This document shows, in pieces, positions 16,409 through 24,898 of a stretch of 42,078 nucleotides of DNA (positions within the stretch are counted from its first letter, which is position 1; each line of letters begins with the position of its first letter). The notes under the pieces were generated by a model. The model was not told the origin of the DNA, ran no database searches, and saw only the letters and a list, made by a program, of their open reading frames with translations. The position numbers were made by a program, and so were the translations under genes. Source of the DNA: Firmicutes bacterium AM31-12AC (GTDB lineage: Bacteria; Bacillota; Clostridia; Lachnospirales; Lachnospiraceae); NCBI GenBank assembly GCA_003480425.1, contig QUJA01000023.1, positions 1-42,078 of the forward strand, given 5' to 3'.

Positions 16409-17290
16409 TTATTTCTGCATTTTTCTCACATATTCATAAATCCGTTTCAGCATTCCGTCTTTATCTTCTCCTAATTCTCCACGGATTCCATCTCCAAATC
16501 CCATATACGTATTGAACCCTAGCATATATACAGCCATTGCCATAGACAGCTCGTCGTTTTCATTACCATATAATGATGCCACTTTTCTCAATTCATCAAT
16601 AACCGTATCGTGTGGTACTTCAACACCGCCTTCTTCATTTACAACAGAATTGATTACCTCCGGCAATGCCATACACATCTTATAAAATGCATCTTCTTCA
16701 CCAGTGAGAATTGCATAAAACTGATCCATACTCACACGTCGAATCAATCTATGTTGTACATTTTTCCCATCAACTTTTGTTGACCATTTTATATTTTGTG
16801 ACTTCTTAGCAATTGCTTCTACTAACAAGCAAGCACAATCATCATCTTCCAGAATCTGTCCCTGCATCTTTATATATGTTTTTGCAGAAGATGCAGAATT
16901 CATAGTATTGTGTTTGTTTTTCATTTCCACATATATTGTATGTACAATATCTCCATCTGGCATTTGTATTCCATCTGGATTTTTGTAAATAACATCCCAC
17001 CCTGCCTGTGGGACTTCGCAACCTTTGAAATACGAAAATATATTCTGGTGAAAATATCCTATATCATTATTATTAGACTTATCTCTCTGTCGAAAAATTT
17101 CATTATTTACAATTTCTTCCCAGCTTGTACGATACACCGATTTATCAAAAATCAGCTTGATCGGATCAATCAGGTTACTATTGAACCGCTTCAAATCATA
17201 CGATTCCAGTTTTTCTCCATATTTCATAATCGTTGCACGCACATGCTTCTTAAAATCTTCTTCTGATATGAAATCTAAATTCCACGCCAT
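16409..17290 (-). CDS. Eco47II-like type II restriction endonuclease
   Basis: A 293-aa endonuclease that I recognise as the Eco47II/Sau96I-type family, whose members cut GGNCC or related sites. Signature text: NSNLIDPIKLIFDKSVY (about 39-55), RQRDKSNNNDIGYFHQNIFSY (about 68-88), GWDVI (about 98-102) and YVEMKNKHNTMN (about 120-131). The D...ExK set fits a PD-(D/E)XK active site. It starts immediately after the methyltransferase stop (TAAATG), the usual tight coupling of modification and restriction genes. The recognition site is predicted from family only. It looks intact, which matters because its partner methyltransferase is frameshifted in this sequence. Confidence 0.85.
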   Translation of the reverse strand: MAWNLDFISEEDFKKHVRATIMKYGEKLESYDLKRFNSNLIDPIKLIFDKSVYRTSWEEIVNNEIFRQRDKSNNNDIGYFHQNIFSYFKGCEVPQAGWDVIYKNPDGIQMPDGDIVHTIYVEMKNKHNTMNSASSAKTYIKMQGQILEDDDCACLLVEAIAKKSQNIKWSTKVDGKNVQHRLIRRVSMDQFYAILTGEEDAFYKMCMALPEVINSVVNEEGGVEVPHDTVIDELRKVASLYGNENDELSMAMAVYMLGFNTYMGFGDGIRGELGEDKDGMLKRIYEYVRKMQK

Positions 17291-18522
17291 TTATTTTACC
17301 CCCTCTAATGATTTATGTATCTCTAACCCAATTTCATATGCTAAATTGACAGGAACAGCATTTCCAACCTGTTTATACTGAGATTGAACACTTCCACAAA
17401 ATTGCCATTCATCTGGAAATGTTTGACATCTTGCATTCTCACGTACCGTAAACGGTCTTGCTTCCAATGGATGACATCTTTCTGTTTGCTTCTGAGACGG
17501 TGAAGTCAATACCGTCAATGACGGTTCATCCAGGCTCATTCTCCTAAGAATTCCTGTTCTTCCACCTTCATATCCCAGCAACTTTTCATATACGCTTTTG
17601 CAATCTCCGGATCAATATCTCTCCAATATCCTCCAGGTGGAACTAATTCAAATATTTTCCTTTTATTTTCTCCGTATGGTACTCCTGGTCCTTCTGGGCA
17701 ATCCAATAAAACATCTCTCAAAACAGGCTTATAATCATGTTCTTTTGGAAATGAGAATGAAACTTTTCCCACTAAATCATTTCTAATTCCAACAGTGATT
17801 AGTCTCTCTCTTTTCTGCGGTACACCAAAATCCCACGCATTTAAAACTTTTTTCTGAATGGTATATCCCGCCTGTTCAAAAATATTTGTTATCGTTGCAT
17901 ATGTTCTTCCCTTATCATGAGTCAACAATCCTCGTACATTTTCAAATAAAAACATCTTTGGCTGTAATTTCTGTAAAAAAGTTGCATAGTGGTAAAAAAG
18001 CGTTCCTCTTGCATCTTCAAGTCCTAATCTTTTTCCAGCATAAGAAAAAGCCTGACATGGTGCCCCTCCTGATAATAAATCCAGTTCTCCCTTTTTTATA
18101 CCAAAATAATCTTCCAAATCTAAACAAGATATATTAGCTATATCATCATGAATAACTCTCCAGTTCTGCCTATTGGTTTTCAAAGATTCTGCAGCATCTT
18201 TATCAAACTCTATTAGTCCCAATGGTTCAAATCCAGCTTTTTCTATCCCTAAAGCCAAACCGCCAGCTCCAGCAAACAGTTCTATGGTTGTAAATGCATC
18301 ACTATCGATTTGTAGTGGTTCTTCTTTTTGTATCTCTACAACATCCTCTATCTTGCAATTTAATGTAAAACATATTTTTTCTATTGATTCAAATGAAACT
18401 GGCTCATTCTTTCCTAATCGAGCTAATACATTAAAACTTATTCCTGACGCTTCCTTCAATTCTGTGCGGTTCATTTTTTTATCTATCAGTAATTTCCATA
18501 ATTTGTCATAACAAATCGCCAT
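17291..18522 (-). CDS. DNA cytosine-5 methyltransferase with N-terminal HTH, frameshifted
   Basis: Modification enzyme of the Eco47II-like system. From ATG 18522 (GGAGGAATTTTA upstream): residues 1-62 form a Cro/CI-type HTH (NRTELKEASGISFNVLARLGKNE). The C5-methyltransferase follows: ELFAGAGG (motif I, 81-88), GGAPCQAFS with the catalytic Cys (156), ENVRG (motif VI, 194-198), QKRER (motif VIII, 236-240). After CWDM (318, about 17570) the frame fails and stops at 17536. The -1 frame carries GGRTGILRRMSLDEP, QKQTERCHP and motif X QYKQVGNAVP to the stop at 17291. One added G restores about 410 aa. Without motif X the enzyme should be inactive; with an intact nuclease next door that would be harmful, so an indel error is likely. 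The HTH probably autoregulates the operon. Confidence 0.92.
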
Positions 18523-18558
18523 TAAAATTCCTCCAAAATCAAAAATAGTACAACTCAT

Positions 18559-18587
18559 ATTTTATCATATCCCACAATTAGCAACAA
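18559..18587 (-). promoter_or_regulatory. Promoter of the restriction-modification/kinase-helicase operon
   Basis: Minus strand TTGTTG (18587-18582), a 17-base spacer and TAAAAT (18564-18559), about 30 bases upstream of the methyltransferase start. The HTH of the methyltransferase may act here. Confidence 0.6.
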
Positions 18588-18639
18588 GCCGTTTTCTCAC
18601 CATATCGTTAGATTTCCTCTTGTATGTTTCTTAACCCGT

Positions 18640-18668
18640 TTGCTATTTCTCCTGTTTTTTGATAATAT
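18640..18668 (+). promoter_or_regulatory. Promoter of the Vsr gene
   Basis: TTGCTA (18640-18645), a 17-base spacer and TAATAT (18663-18668), diverging from the methyltransferase promoter within a 181-base intergenic region. Confidence 0.5.
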
Positions 18669-18703
18669 ATCCTCATCAGTTCAGGCAGAAAGAAGGTACC
18701 TAT

Positions 18704-19162
18704 ATGTCGCGTGATTCCGCTACTATTTCAAACAATATGCGTAAGATTCACAGTAAAGATACTTCCATAGAACTATTGCTCCGAAAAGCTCTATGGCACA
18801 AAGGTTATCGCTATCGCAAAAATTATAAAGCTCTCCCTGGTTCTCCTGACATTGTTCTTACCAAATATAAAATTGCTATTTTTTGCGATAGTGAATTTTT
18901 TCACGGAAAGGATTGGGAAATTCTCAAGCTTCGTCTTGAAAAGGGTAAGAATTCAGACTTTTGGATCAAAAAAATTGAGCGAAATCGTAATCGTGATTAT
19001 GAAAACGATAAAAAACTTCTATTTCTAGGCTATACTGTCCTTCACTTCTGGGGGCAAGACATTTCCAAACATACAGATGAATGTTTACAGGCCATTGAAG
19101 AAGCCATTTGGGATACAAAATTTTCTGATACAGCCACTGACTATGATATATCTGAAGAATAA
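18704..19162 (+). CDS. vsr: Vsr-type very short patch repair endonuclease
   Basis: Nicks T:G mismatches left by deamination of 5-methylcytosine and normally accompanies a C5-methyltransferase, as here. The 152-aa protein has NMRKIHSKDTSIELLLRKALWHKGYRYRKN (about 10-39), LPGSPDIVLTKYKIAIFCDSEFFHG (about 44-68) with the metal-binding Asp, and NRDYENDKKLLFLGYTVLHFWGQDI. Classical Vsr has a C-F-W-H-x-H zinc motif after the beta strand; here it reads CDSEFFHGKDW, a variant of Clostridia homologues, so zinc binding may be altered. The ATG at 18704 has AGAAGG upstream and is preferred over an ORF extension to 18659. Divergent from the methyltransferase. Confidence 0.88.
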   Translation: MSRDSATISNNMRKIHSKDTSIELLLRKALWHKGYRYRKNYKALPGSPDIVLTKYKIAIFCDSEFFHGKDWEILKLRLEKGKNSDFWIKKIERNRNRDYENDKKLLFLGYTVLHFWGQDISKHTDECLQAIEEAIWDTKFSDTATDYDISEE

Positions 19163-19210
19163 ATGCAACTTATGCAAATGACTGTCGGTATTAAGAAGCC
19201 AAAACGCTAT

Positions 19211-19235
19211 ATTTTGTTATCTTTCTATTATCACA
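19211..19235. repeat. Right copy of island-flanking direct repeat
   Basis: ATTTTGTTATC, six bases, TTATCACA: same blocks and spacing as 11914-11938. It lies 48 bases after the Vsr stop and 21 bases before the convergent LUD-gene stop, so the two copies bracket exactly the defence genes. Confidence 0.4.
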
Positions 19236-19256
19236 AATGCCTTGCCGTTCCACCAT

Positions 19257-19892
19257 TTAAAACCCAAGGTTCTCGTCCACCAGAATCACCTTGATTCTCT
19301 TCGCCGCTCTGGAATATCTCGTGATCAAAATCTGACAGCAAATGCAATCCGGTGATTTGCAATCATAGCACATTCCATTTTTAGAACATGGCGTATCAAG
19401 TCCGAATCTCTGTGCATTGATTGGTGCCGCCTCATTTCTAGCTCTGCCCATAGCATCTTCTTCAGATTTTACAACCTTATTCATACCTACGATCAAAAGT
19501 ACATTTTTAGGGCCAAAAGCAAACGCTGCCACACGGTTTGCATTTCCATCTATATTAACCATCACGCCATTTTCTGCCAATGCATTTGTACTTCCTATAA
19601 AAAAGTCACAGTCCAGAGCTTTATGAGCAATTTCATTTTTCAGCTCCGGTGTCTGGGCTTCTTCCCTGTCATATACTTCATAATTTCCTTCATGTACAGC
19701 ATCTAACAAGCCAATCTCCTTAGCTGAAACGGTTCCTCCCCAGCTGATTGAGCTTCCCTCTGGAATCAGCTCCAATGCTTTTTTTAATGCTTCTTCTTTT
19801 GTTTTCACGAAATATGCTTCCATATTACGGGATTCCAAATTTTTCACTACCCGGTTAGCTAATACTTCATTTCTCATTTCTCTTACATTCAT
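19257..19892 (-). CDS. LUD-domain protein (lactate-utilisation LutC/YkgG type)
   Basis: A 211-aa LUD (DUF162) protein. Motifs: EALELIPEGSSISWGGTVSAKEIGL (about 39-63), DCDFFIGSTNALAENGVMVNIDGNANRVAAFAFGPKNVLLIVGMNKVV (about 94-140), and a C-terminal cysteine cluster CSKNGMCYDCKSPDCICC (about 170-187) typical of the clostridial branch. LutC proteins belong to lactate oxidation with LutA/LutB, but neither is present. Many clostridial copies stand alone and their role is unknown. It is last in a minus-strand run behind the MoxR gene (16-base gap), so it is probably co-transcribed with that operon. Confidence 0.88.
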   Translation of the reverse strand: MNVREMRNEVLANRVVKNLESRNMEAYFVKTKEEALKKALELIPEGSSISWGGTVSAKEIGLLDAVHEGNYEVYDREEAQTPELKNEIAHKALDCDFFIGSTNALAENGVMVNIDGNANRVAAFAFGPKNVLLIVGMNKVVKSEEDAMGRARNEAAPINAQRFGLDTPCSKNGMCYDCKSPDCICCQILITRYSRAAKRIKVILVDENLGF

Positions 19893-19908
19893 CTTCGATT
19901 GCTCCTTC

Positions 19909-21432
19909 CTAGCTGATTGCCCCTTGCTTGTTTAATAATGTCTCTACTGCATCCATATCTTGCACAATTGCCTGCTGACGCTCATCAAACAGCAGCCCTT
20001 TATTATACCGATAATACTGGTCACAGCCATTTTCTTTAATAAACCACACCGCATAACTGTTGGCATTCAATTCCGTGATCAGTACAACCATTTCCTGACT
20101 CTCTCCAAATGCAGCCTCCATAAAATCAAAAATATGCGTCAGCATCTCTGAAGTCAATTCTATCAGATTTTCACGGTTCTGTACAAGCTCTCCGAACATT
20201 TCTTTTACTTGTTCAAATTGTTCTTCGCTATTATTTTCCAAAATATTATTCTGGCTTTGTTTTGCAAATTTTTCCAGTGCCGAAACCGCCTTTTTCATTA
20301 CAATTTCTTCTGTATGGCTCAATAATTCTTTTCGTATCTGTTCCTGATAATCGCGTTCTGCCTGATGCCAGATATCTTCTGGGCGCATAGATTCCAGATT
20401 TTCTTTATAAATCAATAAATATTCGTATACTTTTGAAACATATGCATCCTCCAGGAAACTTTTCTGGAACATTTCACTTGCTTTACCATTTAACAGACTC
20501 ACTACACTCAAATGCTCATCAAACGGAGCCGCCTTGATTTTCTGTAACGTTGCAGTATTCCATTTTCCTTCCAGAATATCTTCCACTCCATAATCTTTCC
20601 TATATTTATAGAAGAGTTCCAGGTAATTTGCAAAATCTTTTGCAATCATTTTATGCTGGATATACTGGGCAATGACATCCCTGTCTATTGTTTTTCCAAG
20701 CACTTCGTAAGTCTGTATAAGCTGTGACAAATCTTCCCAGCCTCTCGCCGTAGCAAATGCTTTGCCGTCTACTGTTGTCTCAATCCGGTAAAAATTCTGT
20801 TTACGCAGCTCCAGATATGATATCACTGCCGGATGAATACCCTGTTTATACGCATATTCTTTCCATACATCCAAATTTGCCTCTACATTAATTTTTTTAA
20901 TTCGGTCTAATGTAACGATGTCAAATTCTCTAACTGACTTGTTGTACTCCGGTGGATTTCCTGCTGCCACAATAATCCAGCCTTGCGGAATTTTCTGATT
21001 TCCAAACGTTTTTCCTTGTAAAAATTGAAGCATTGTCGGTGCCAGTGTTTCTGACACACAGTTAATCTCATCAATAAACAGAATTCCTTCTTTGATTCCC
21101 GTCTGTTCGATTTTCTCATACACTGACGCAATAATCTCGCTCATCGTATATTCTGTTACCGAATAAGTCTGTCCGCCATATATTTTTTCTTTGATAAATG
21201 GTAATCCGACTGCACTTTGTCTTGTATGGTGCGTAATTGTATATGCAACCAAACCAATTTTACATTCCTTTGCAATTTGTTCCATAATCTGTGTTTTACC
21301 AATCCCAGGAGGTCCCATCAGAAGTACCGGTCTTTGACGGATAGCCGGAATCCGATATGCTCCAAACTCATCCTTCGTCAAATACGCCTCTATAGAATCT
21401 TTGATTTCCTGTTTCGCACGCTTTATATCCAT
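19909..21432 (-). CDS. MoxR-type AAA+ ATPase
   Basis: A 507-aa AAA_5/MoxR ATPase: Walker A MGPPGIGKTQ (39-48), Walker B ILFIDEIN (117-124), sensor IIVAAGNPPEYNKSVREFD (about 154-172). A long helical C-terminal half lacks known domains. Such ATPases work as chaperone-like partners of VWA proteins, and the next gene upstream encodes a VWA/metallopeptidase-like protein, a classic MoxR-VWA pair. The target of the pair is unknown. The 76-base gap to the upstream gene holds no clear terminator. Confidence 0.9.
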   Translation of the reverse strand: MDIKRAKQEIKDSIEAYLTKDEFGAYRIPAIRQRPVLLMGPPGIGKTQIMEQIAKECKIGLVAYTITHHTRQSAVGLPFIKEKIYGGQTYSVTEYTMSEIIASVYEKIEQTGIKEGILFIDEINCVSETLAPTMLQFLQGKTFGNQKIPQGWIIVAAGNPPEYNKSVREFDIVTLDRIKKINVEANLDVWKEYAYKQGIHPAVISYLELRKQNFYRIETTVDGKAFATARGWEDLSQLIQTYEVLGKTIDRDVIAQYIQHKMIAKDFANYLELFYKYRKDYGVEDILEGKWNTATLQKIKAAPFDEHLSVVSLLNGKASEMFQKSFLEDAYVSKVYEYLLIYKENLESMRPEDIWHQAERDYQEQIRKELLSHTEEIVMKKAVSALEKFAKQSQNNILENNSEEQFEQVKEMFGELVQNRENLIELTSEMLTHIFDFMEAAFGESQEMVVLITELNANSYAVWFIKENGCDQYYRYNKGLLFDERQQAIVQDMDAVETLLNKQGAIS

Positions 21433-21508
21433 TTTATGTTCCCTTCTATACTTCCTCTTACTTTATTTCTATCAAATCAGCCAATGTAACTGCCGATACG
21501 ATAGAAAT

Positions 21509-22837
21509 TTATCCTAATTCATCCTCACTTAATATTAGTTTGATTGCCCACACAGGAACATCTACATCTGTATAATCTTCCTGCATAAAAACAAATGCTG
21601 TTTTAAATGGCGGCATTCTATTTGGATAAATGCCGTACCCATCTGTAAAATATATCAATCCACGCAAGTCATGAAACTCCTTTTCCCTGACCAGCTGCTC
21701 CACATATTCAAATGCCGGACGAAAGTCTGTCCCTCCCTGACCATACAATTCCATATGTTCCATGTATTCTTTTAATTTCTCTTCGCTTGTAATCTTACAG
21801 TCAGAATGCACCTGCTCATCACACTGAATAATATGCACATTTATTTTCTTAAAAAAACTTTCATTTTCCTTCAGAACACTATAAGTCTCCTCCAGAAATT
21901 TTTGTACCAGTTCACCGGAGCACGACATGGAAGTATCTATAACAATCGCAAACTCTTCTATTTTCTTTACTTCTTTTGTTTCCTGCGGTTCTATCAAAGG
22001 CATGTTTCCATATAATGATAATCCATAACTATAAAAATTATAATCAAAAGAATCCGGGTCGATTCCCATTTCTTCCCTAAACACAGAAAACTTTCTAAGA
22101 AATGATTTGTAGTCATGCCGTTCTCTATTCTCTATTTTTATCTGTCCAATGAAATCACCATTTTCTTGTGATGCTTCTTTAGAAAATGTCTCCAAATCTG
22201 TTTCCATTTGTTCATTGATGTCCTGCCACTTCTGATTCAATATTGGATCTGGCTGTCGGTTTGGTTTCTGACTCTCCCAATATCGATGATCGTCCACATA
22301 AAATTCCTGTTCTAATTTCTCCCATTCCTTTTCTCCGAGATTCCAGCTTTGCAGAATCTTGAAAATACGTTCCGCATTCAGCACTTTTCCATTTGCTTCC
22401 TGCTCCAACCGCCTATATGTTTCACGCCGCAGCAAACTCTTAGACGCCCTCACCGATCTGTGATAATTGGCATCCACCAGATGTTCTACCGCAATATCAC
22501 AGCTTAGCTCCCACACATTTCCATTTACAGGTTTTACGATATGACGAAAAATGCAATGATATACCATATGCAAATATCCCCGATTAACCTGAATTCGATT
22601 TCTTCGGTACATTCCACCCAATAATTGCGGATGATAAAAGATACTTCTTCCGTCCGTTCCAAATGGTGCAACCTCCGTATTCATCTGATAATCAAAACTG
22701 CTTAAAGCCACATCCAAAAAACGCATACCGAAATATAATTCTGCACGGGATGCATTCAAAATTTGTGTCCCGATTCGCTCTAATTGTTCAGCAAGTTCAC
22801 CGGTCGCATCCAGCGTTCCTAATCCTTGATTGTCCAT
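21509..22837 (-). CDS. VWA-like protein with DUF2201-type N-terminal domain
   Basis: Partner of the MoxR ATPase. The N-terminal 160 residues resemble the DUF2201 putative metallopeptidase domain (ASRAELYFGMRFLDVALSSF; RGYLHMVYHCIFRHI; ELSCDIAVEHLVD), although the zinc HExxH-like motif is altered. The C-terminal domain is VWA-like: EFAIVIDTSMSCSGELVQKFLEE with an intact DxSxS MIDAS motif, TDFRPAF, and LIYFTDGYGIYP. The ATG at 22837 (442 aa) is chosen over 22843 because AGGAGG lies only three bases from the latter and nine from the former. The LRR gene ends 17 bases upstream. Confidence 0.85.
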   Translation of the reverse strand: MDNQGLGTLDATGELAEQLERIGTQILNASRAELYFGMRFLDVALSSFDYQMNTEVAPFGTDGRSIFYHPQLLGGMYRRNRIQVNRGYLHMVYHCIFRHIVKPVNGNVWELSCDIAVEHLVDANYHRSVRASKSLLRRETYRRLEQEANGKVLNAERIFKILQSWNLGEKEWEKLEQEFYVDDHRYWESQKPNRQPDPILNQKWQDINEQMETDLETFSKEASQENGDFIGQIKIENRERHDYKSFLRKFSVFREEMGIDPDSFDYNFYSYGLSLYGNMPLIEPQETKEVKKIEEFAIVIDTSMSCSGELVQKFLEETYSVLKENESFFKKINVHIIQCDEQVHSDCKITSEEKLKEYMEHMELYGQGGTDFRPAFEYVEQLVREKEFHDLRGLIYFTDGYGIYPNRMPPFKTAFVFMQEDYTDVDVPVWAIKLILSEDELG

Positions 22838-22854
22838 CTGCATCCCCTCCTCTT

Positions 22855-23817
22855 TTATAATTCAAACGTTTTCTTCTTCCGCTCCGGATACAAGCTCTGT
22901 TTTTCGTTCATAAGAAAGCTTAATGTTTCTCCCCTCTTTTTTTCAGAGGCTTCCATAATAGCTATGTCCAACATCTCCCGGCTCCAAAGATTTTGTTTAC
23001 TCAAAAATTGCAATCGTTCAATCGCATCTTGCTCCACTAAAATCTCTGACCACTTTGCAAAATGTTCCAACATATAATCTTTATACTCATCTTTGTTTTT
23101 ATCTGTCAAATCATACGGATATTCTAACCTGTTAAACACCATATCGACCAATACTTCTTGTTTATCCTGTGCTTTTGCCAAAACAAACAACTCATCATAT
23201 TTTCGATAATCCATTTCCTTATTATAGAAACACTGTCGATAATTATTGCCCGTTCCATGATGTTGTGTAAACAAAATTCTTGCCGGTGTATTTTCCACCG
23301 CTTCCTCATAATGTTCCGGGAATACTAATCTTGCCTCTTTCCCTGCTTCTTCATATATAAAAGTAACATCTATCCGCTGCCACAAATCTCCAAGAATCTC
23401 TTTTACACAAGATTTCTCCCCCCGCTTCATATGCACTTTCAATCCACTCAATTTGCCACATCCGGTAAATGCTCCACTGCCTATACTCATTAATGTATTG
23501 GAAAATTCCAGATATCGCAATTCCTTACAGCCATAAAAGATATAATTACCGATTTCTTCAACAGTCTCTGGAAAGATAACTTTCTCCACATCTACTCCCG
23601 CAAGCAATTTATTATTTTCTTCCAGCAGAAGACCGTCTTCACTTTCATATGTAAGCACATCCGCATCTTCCTGTGATTTTCTCGCCGAAAATGTGTATGC
23701 AGCTACTTTTTTTACCGGATATCCGTCAATTTGTGCCGGAAGCGTTACGCAGGAATCCACTCCATAGCAACGGACAATTTCTATATAATCTTTTTGAATT
23801 CGATACTCTATTTTCAT
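22855..23817 (-). CDS. BspA-type leucine-rich repeat protein
   Basis: A 320-aa protein with a short BspA-like LRR (LRR_5) region: ITLPAQIDGYPVKKVAAYTF near the start, then KVIFPETVEEIGNYIFYGCKELRYLEFSNTLMSIGSGAFTGCGKL (about 95-140). The C-terminal half is helical (WSEILVEQDAIERLQFLSKQNLWSREMLDIAIMEASEKK), resembling ankyrin-like ends of related clostridial proteins. No signal peptide, so it should be cytosolic, unlike surface BspA. The ATG at 23817 follows a GAGGG site; the upstream extension to 23916 runs through the promoter and is rejected. It heads the LRR-VWA-MoxR-LUD operon. Possible adaptor or substrate selector for the MoxR-VWA machine (inference). Confidence 0.82.
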   Translation of the reverse strand: MKIEYRIQKDYIEIVRCYGVDSCVTLPAQIDGYPVKKVAAYTFSARKSQEDADVLTYESEDGLLLEENNKLLAGVDVEKVIFPETVEEIGNYIFYGCKELRYLEFSNTLMSIGSGAFTGCGKLSGLKVHMKRGEKSCVKEILGDLWQRIDVTFIYEEAGKEARLVFPEHYEEAVENTPARILFTQHHGTGNNYRQCFYNKEMDYRKYDELFVLAKAQDKQEVLVDMVFNRLEYPYDLTDKNKDEYKDYMLEHFAKWSEILVEQDAIERLQFLSKQNLWSREMLDIAIMEASEKKRGETLSFLMNEKQSLYPERKKKTFEL

Positions 23818-23850
23818 ACTTTTACACCCTCGAAATTTTTCACTTTTCTT

Positions 23851-23859
23851 ATTATAGCA
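23851..23859 (-). promoter_or_regulatory. Extended -10 promoter of the LRR-VWA-MoxR operon
   Basis: Minus strand TGCTATAAT (23859-23851), a perfect -10 with the TGn extension, 34 bases before the LRR start. The -35 is weak. Confidence 0.6.
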
Positions 23860-23909
23860 TAAAATTTTTTTCTTTTTCTGCACTTTTATCTGTACGATTT
23901 TATTTTGCG

Positions 23910-23938
23910 TTGACAAATAAATATCCTCGCGTTACAAT
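23910..23938 (+). promoter_or_regulatory. Consensus promoter upstream of the YitT-family gene
   Basis: TTGACA (23910-23915), 17 bases, TACAAT (23933-23938). The roughly 110-nt leader that follows contains two hairpins: AATTACTGTT/AACAGTAATT (23959-23994) and AAGAATT/AATTCTT (about 23998-24020). This suggests post-initiation control or mRNA protection. Confidence 0.75.
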
Positions 23939-24052
23939 TCGGTTGGTATATGGAAAAAAATTACTGTTCACATGGCATTTTATAAACAGTAATTAAAAGA
24001 ATTTTCTTTTGAATTCTTATAGGTAACATAAGCAAATTTCAGGAGGATTCAT

Positions 24053-24898
24053 ATGAATATAAGTAAGCTAAAACACTTTACTTTACTGACTGTCAGCACA
24101 CTCATTATGGCAGTTGGAACTTATTTTTTCAAATTTACAAACAATTTTACTTTTGGTGGTATCACCGGTCTTGCCGTACTGGTTGCCAAAACCGGGAAAA
24201 TATCCGCCAGTGATTTTTCATTTATCATGAATATGCTGTTGCTGTTACTTGGATTTTTTGTACTGGGTAAAAAATTTGCAGCAAAAACTGCCTACTGCAG
24301 TATTCTGCTTTCTGTTGCACTTTCTGTCTTAGAACGTGTCTGTCCAATGACCCATCCTCTGACAGACCAGACGATGTTAGAACTTTGCTTTGCAATCGCA
24401 CTCCCTGCACTTGGCTCTGCCATTCTTTTTAATATCGGCTCATCAAGTGGCGGGACGGATATCATTGCTATGATTATTAAAAAATACAGCAGTTTCGATA
24501 TCGGAAAAGCATTGCTCGTATCCGACATTCTGATCACAATTGCCGGATGCTTTGTATTTGACATCAAAACCGGACTGTACTCCTTCCTCGGACTTGCCGT
24601 TCGTTCTTTCATGATCGACAACTTTATTGAAAGCTTTAATCTTTCGAAATATTTTAATGTTGTATGCGATGATCCACAACCTATTTGTGATTTCATTGTA
24701 AATGAGCTAAACCGCAGCGCAACTGTTGTAGATGCCCAGGGTGCATTTACCGGAAATGAAAAATATATTATCTTCACTGCACTCAACCGCCCTCAGGCAA
24801 TTAAACTTCGTAACTATATCAAGGAGAATCAGTCAACAGCATTTATCTTGATATCGAATACAAGTGAGATTATCGGTAAGGGATTTCATAGTGTGTAA
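24053..24898 (+). CDS. YitT-family membrane protein (DUF161 + DUF2179)
   Basis: A 281-aa integral membrane protein of unknown transport or regulatory role. About five hydrophobic segments fill residues 1-180 (VSTLIMAVGTYFFKF; GGITGLAVLVAK; FIMNMLLLLLGFFVLGKKF; LCFAIALPALGSAILFNIGSSSGGTDIIAMII), the DUF161 pattern with the diagnostic GSSSGGTD. The C-terminal DUF2179 domain reads VVDAQGAFTGNEKYIIFTALNRPQAIKLRNYIKE. AGGAGG precedes the ATG. Monocistronic between a consensus promoter and a strong terminator. Confidence 0.92.
   Translation: MNISKLKHFTLLTVSTLIMAVGTYFFKFTNNFTFGGITGLAVLVAKTGKISASDFSFIMNMLLLLLGFFVLGKKFAAKTAYCSILLSVALSVLERVCPMTHPLTDQTMLELCFAIALPALGSAILFNIGSSSGGTDIIAMIIKKYSSFDIGKALLVSDILITIAGCFVFDIKTGLYSFLGLAVRSFMIDNFIESFNLSKYFNVVCDDPQPICDFIVNELNRSATVVDAQGAFTGNEKYIIFTALNRPQAIKLRNYIKENQSTAFILISNTSEIIGKGFHSV

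Noticed and set aside
11941..19235. Prophage or integrative conjugative element
   Set aside because: No integrase, structural, relaxase or conjugation genes; only defence genes are present.
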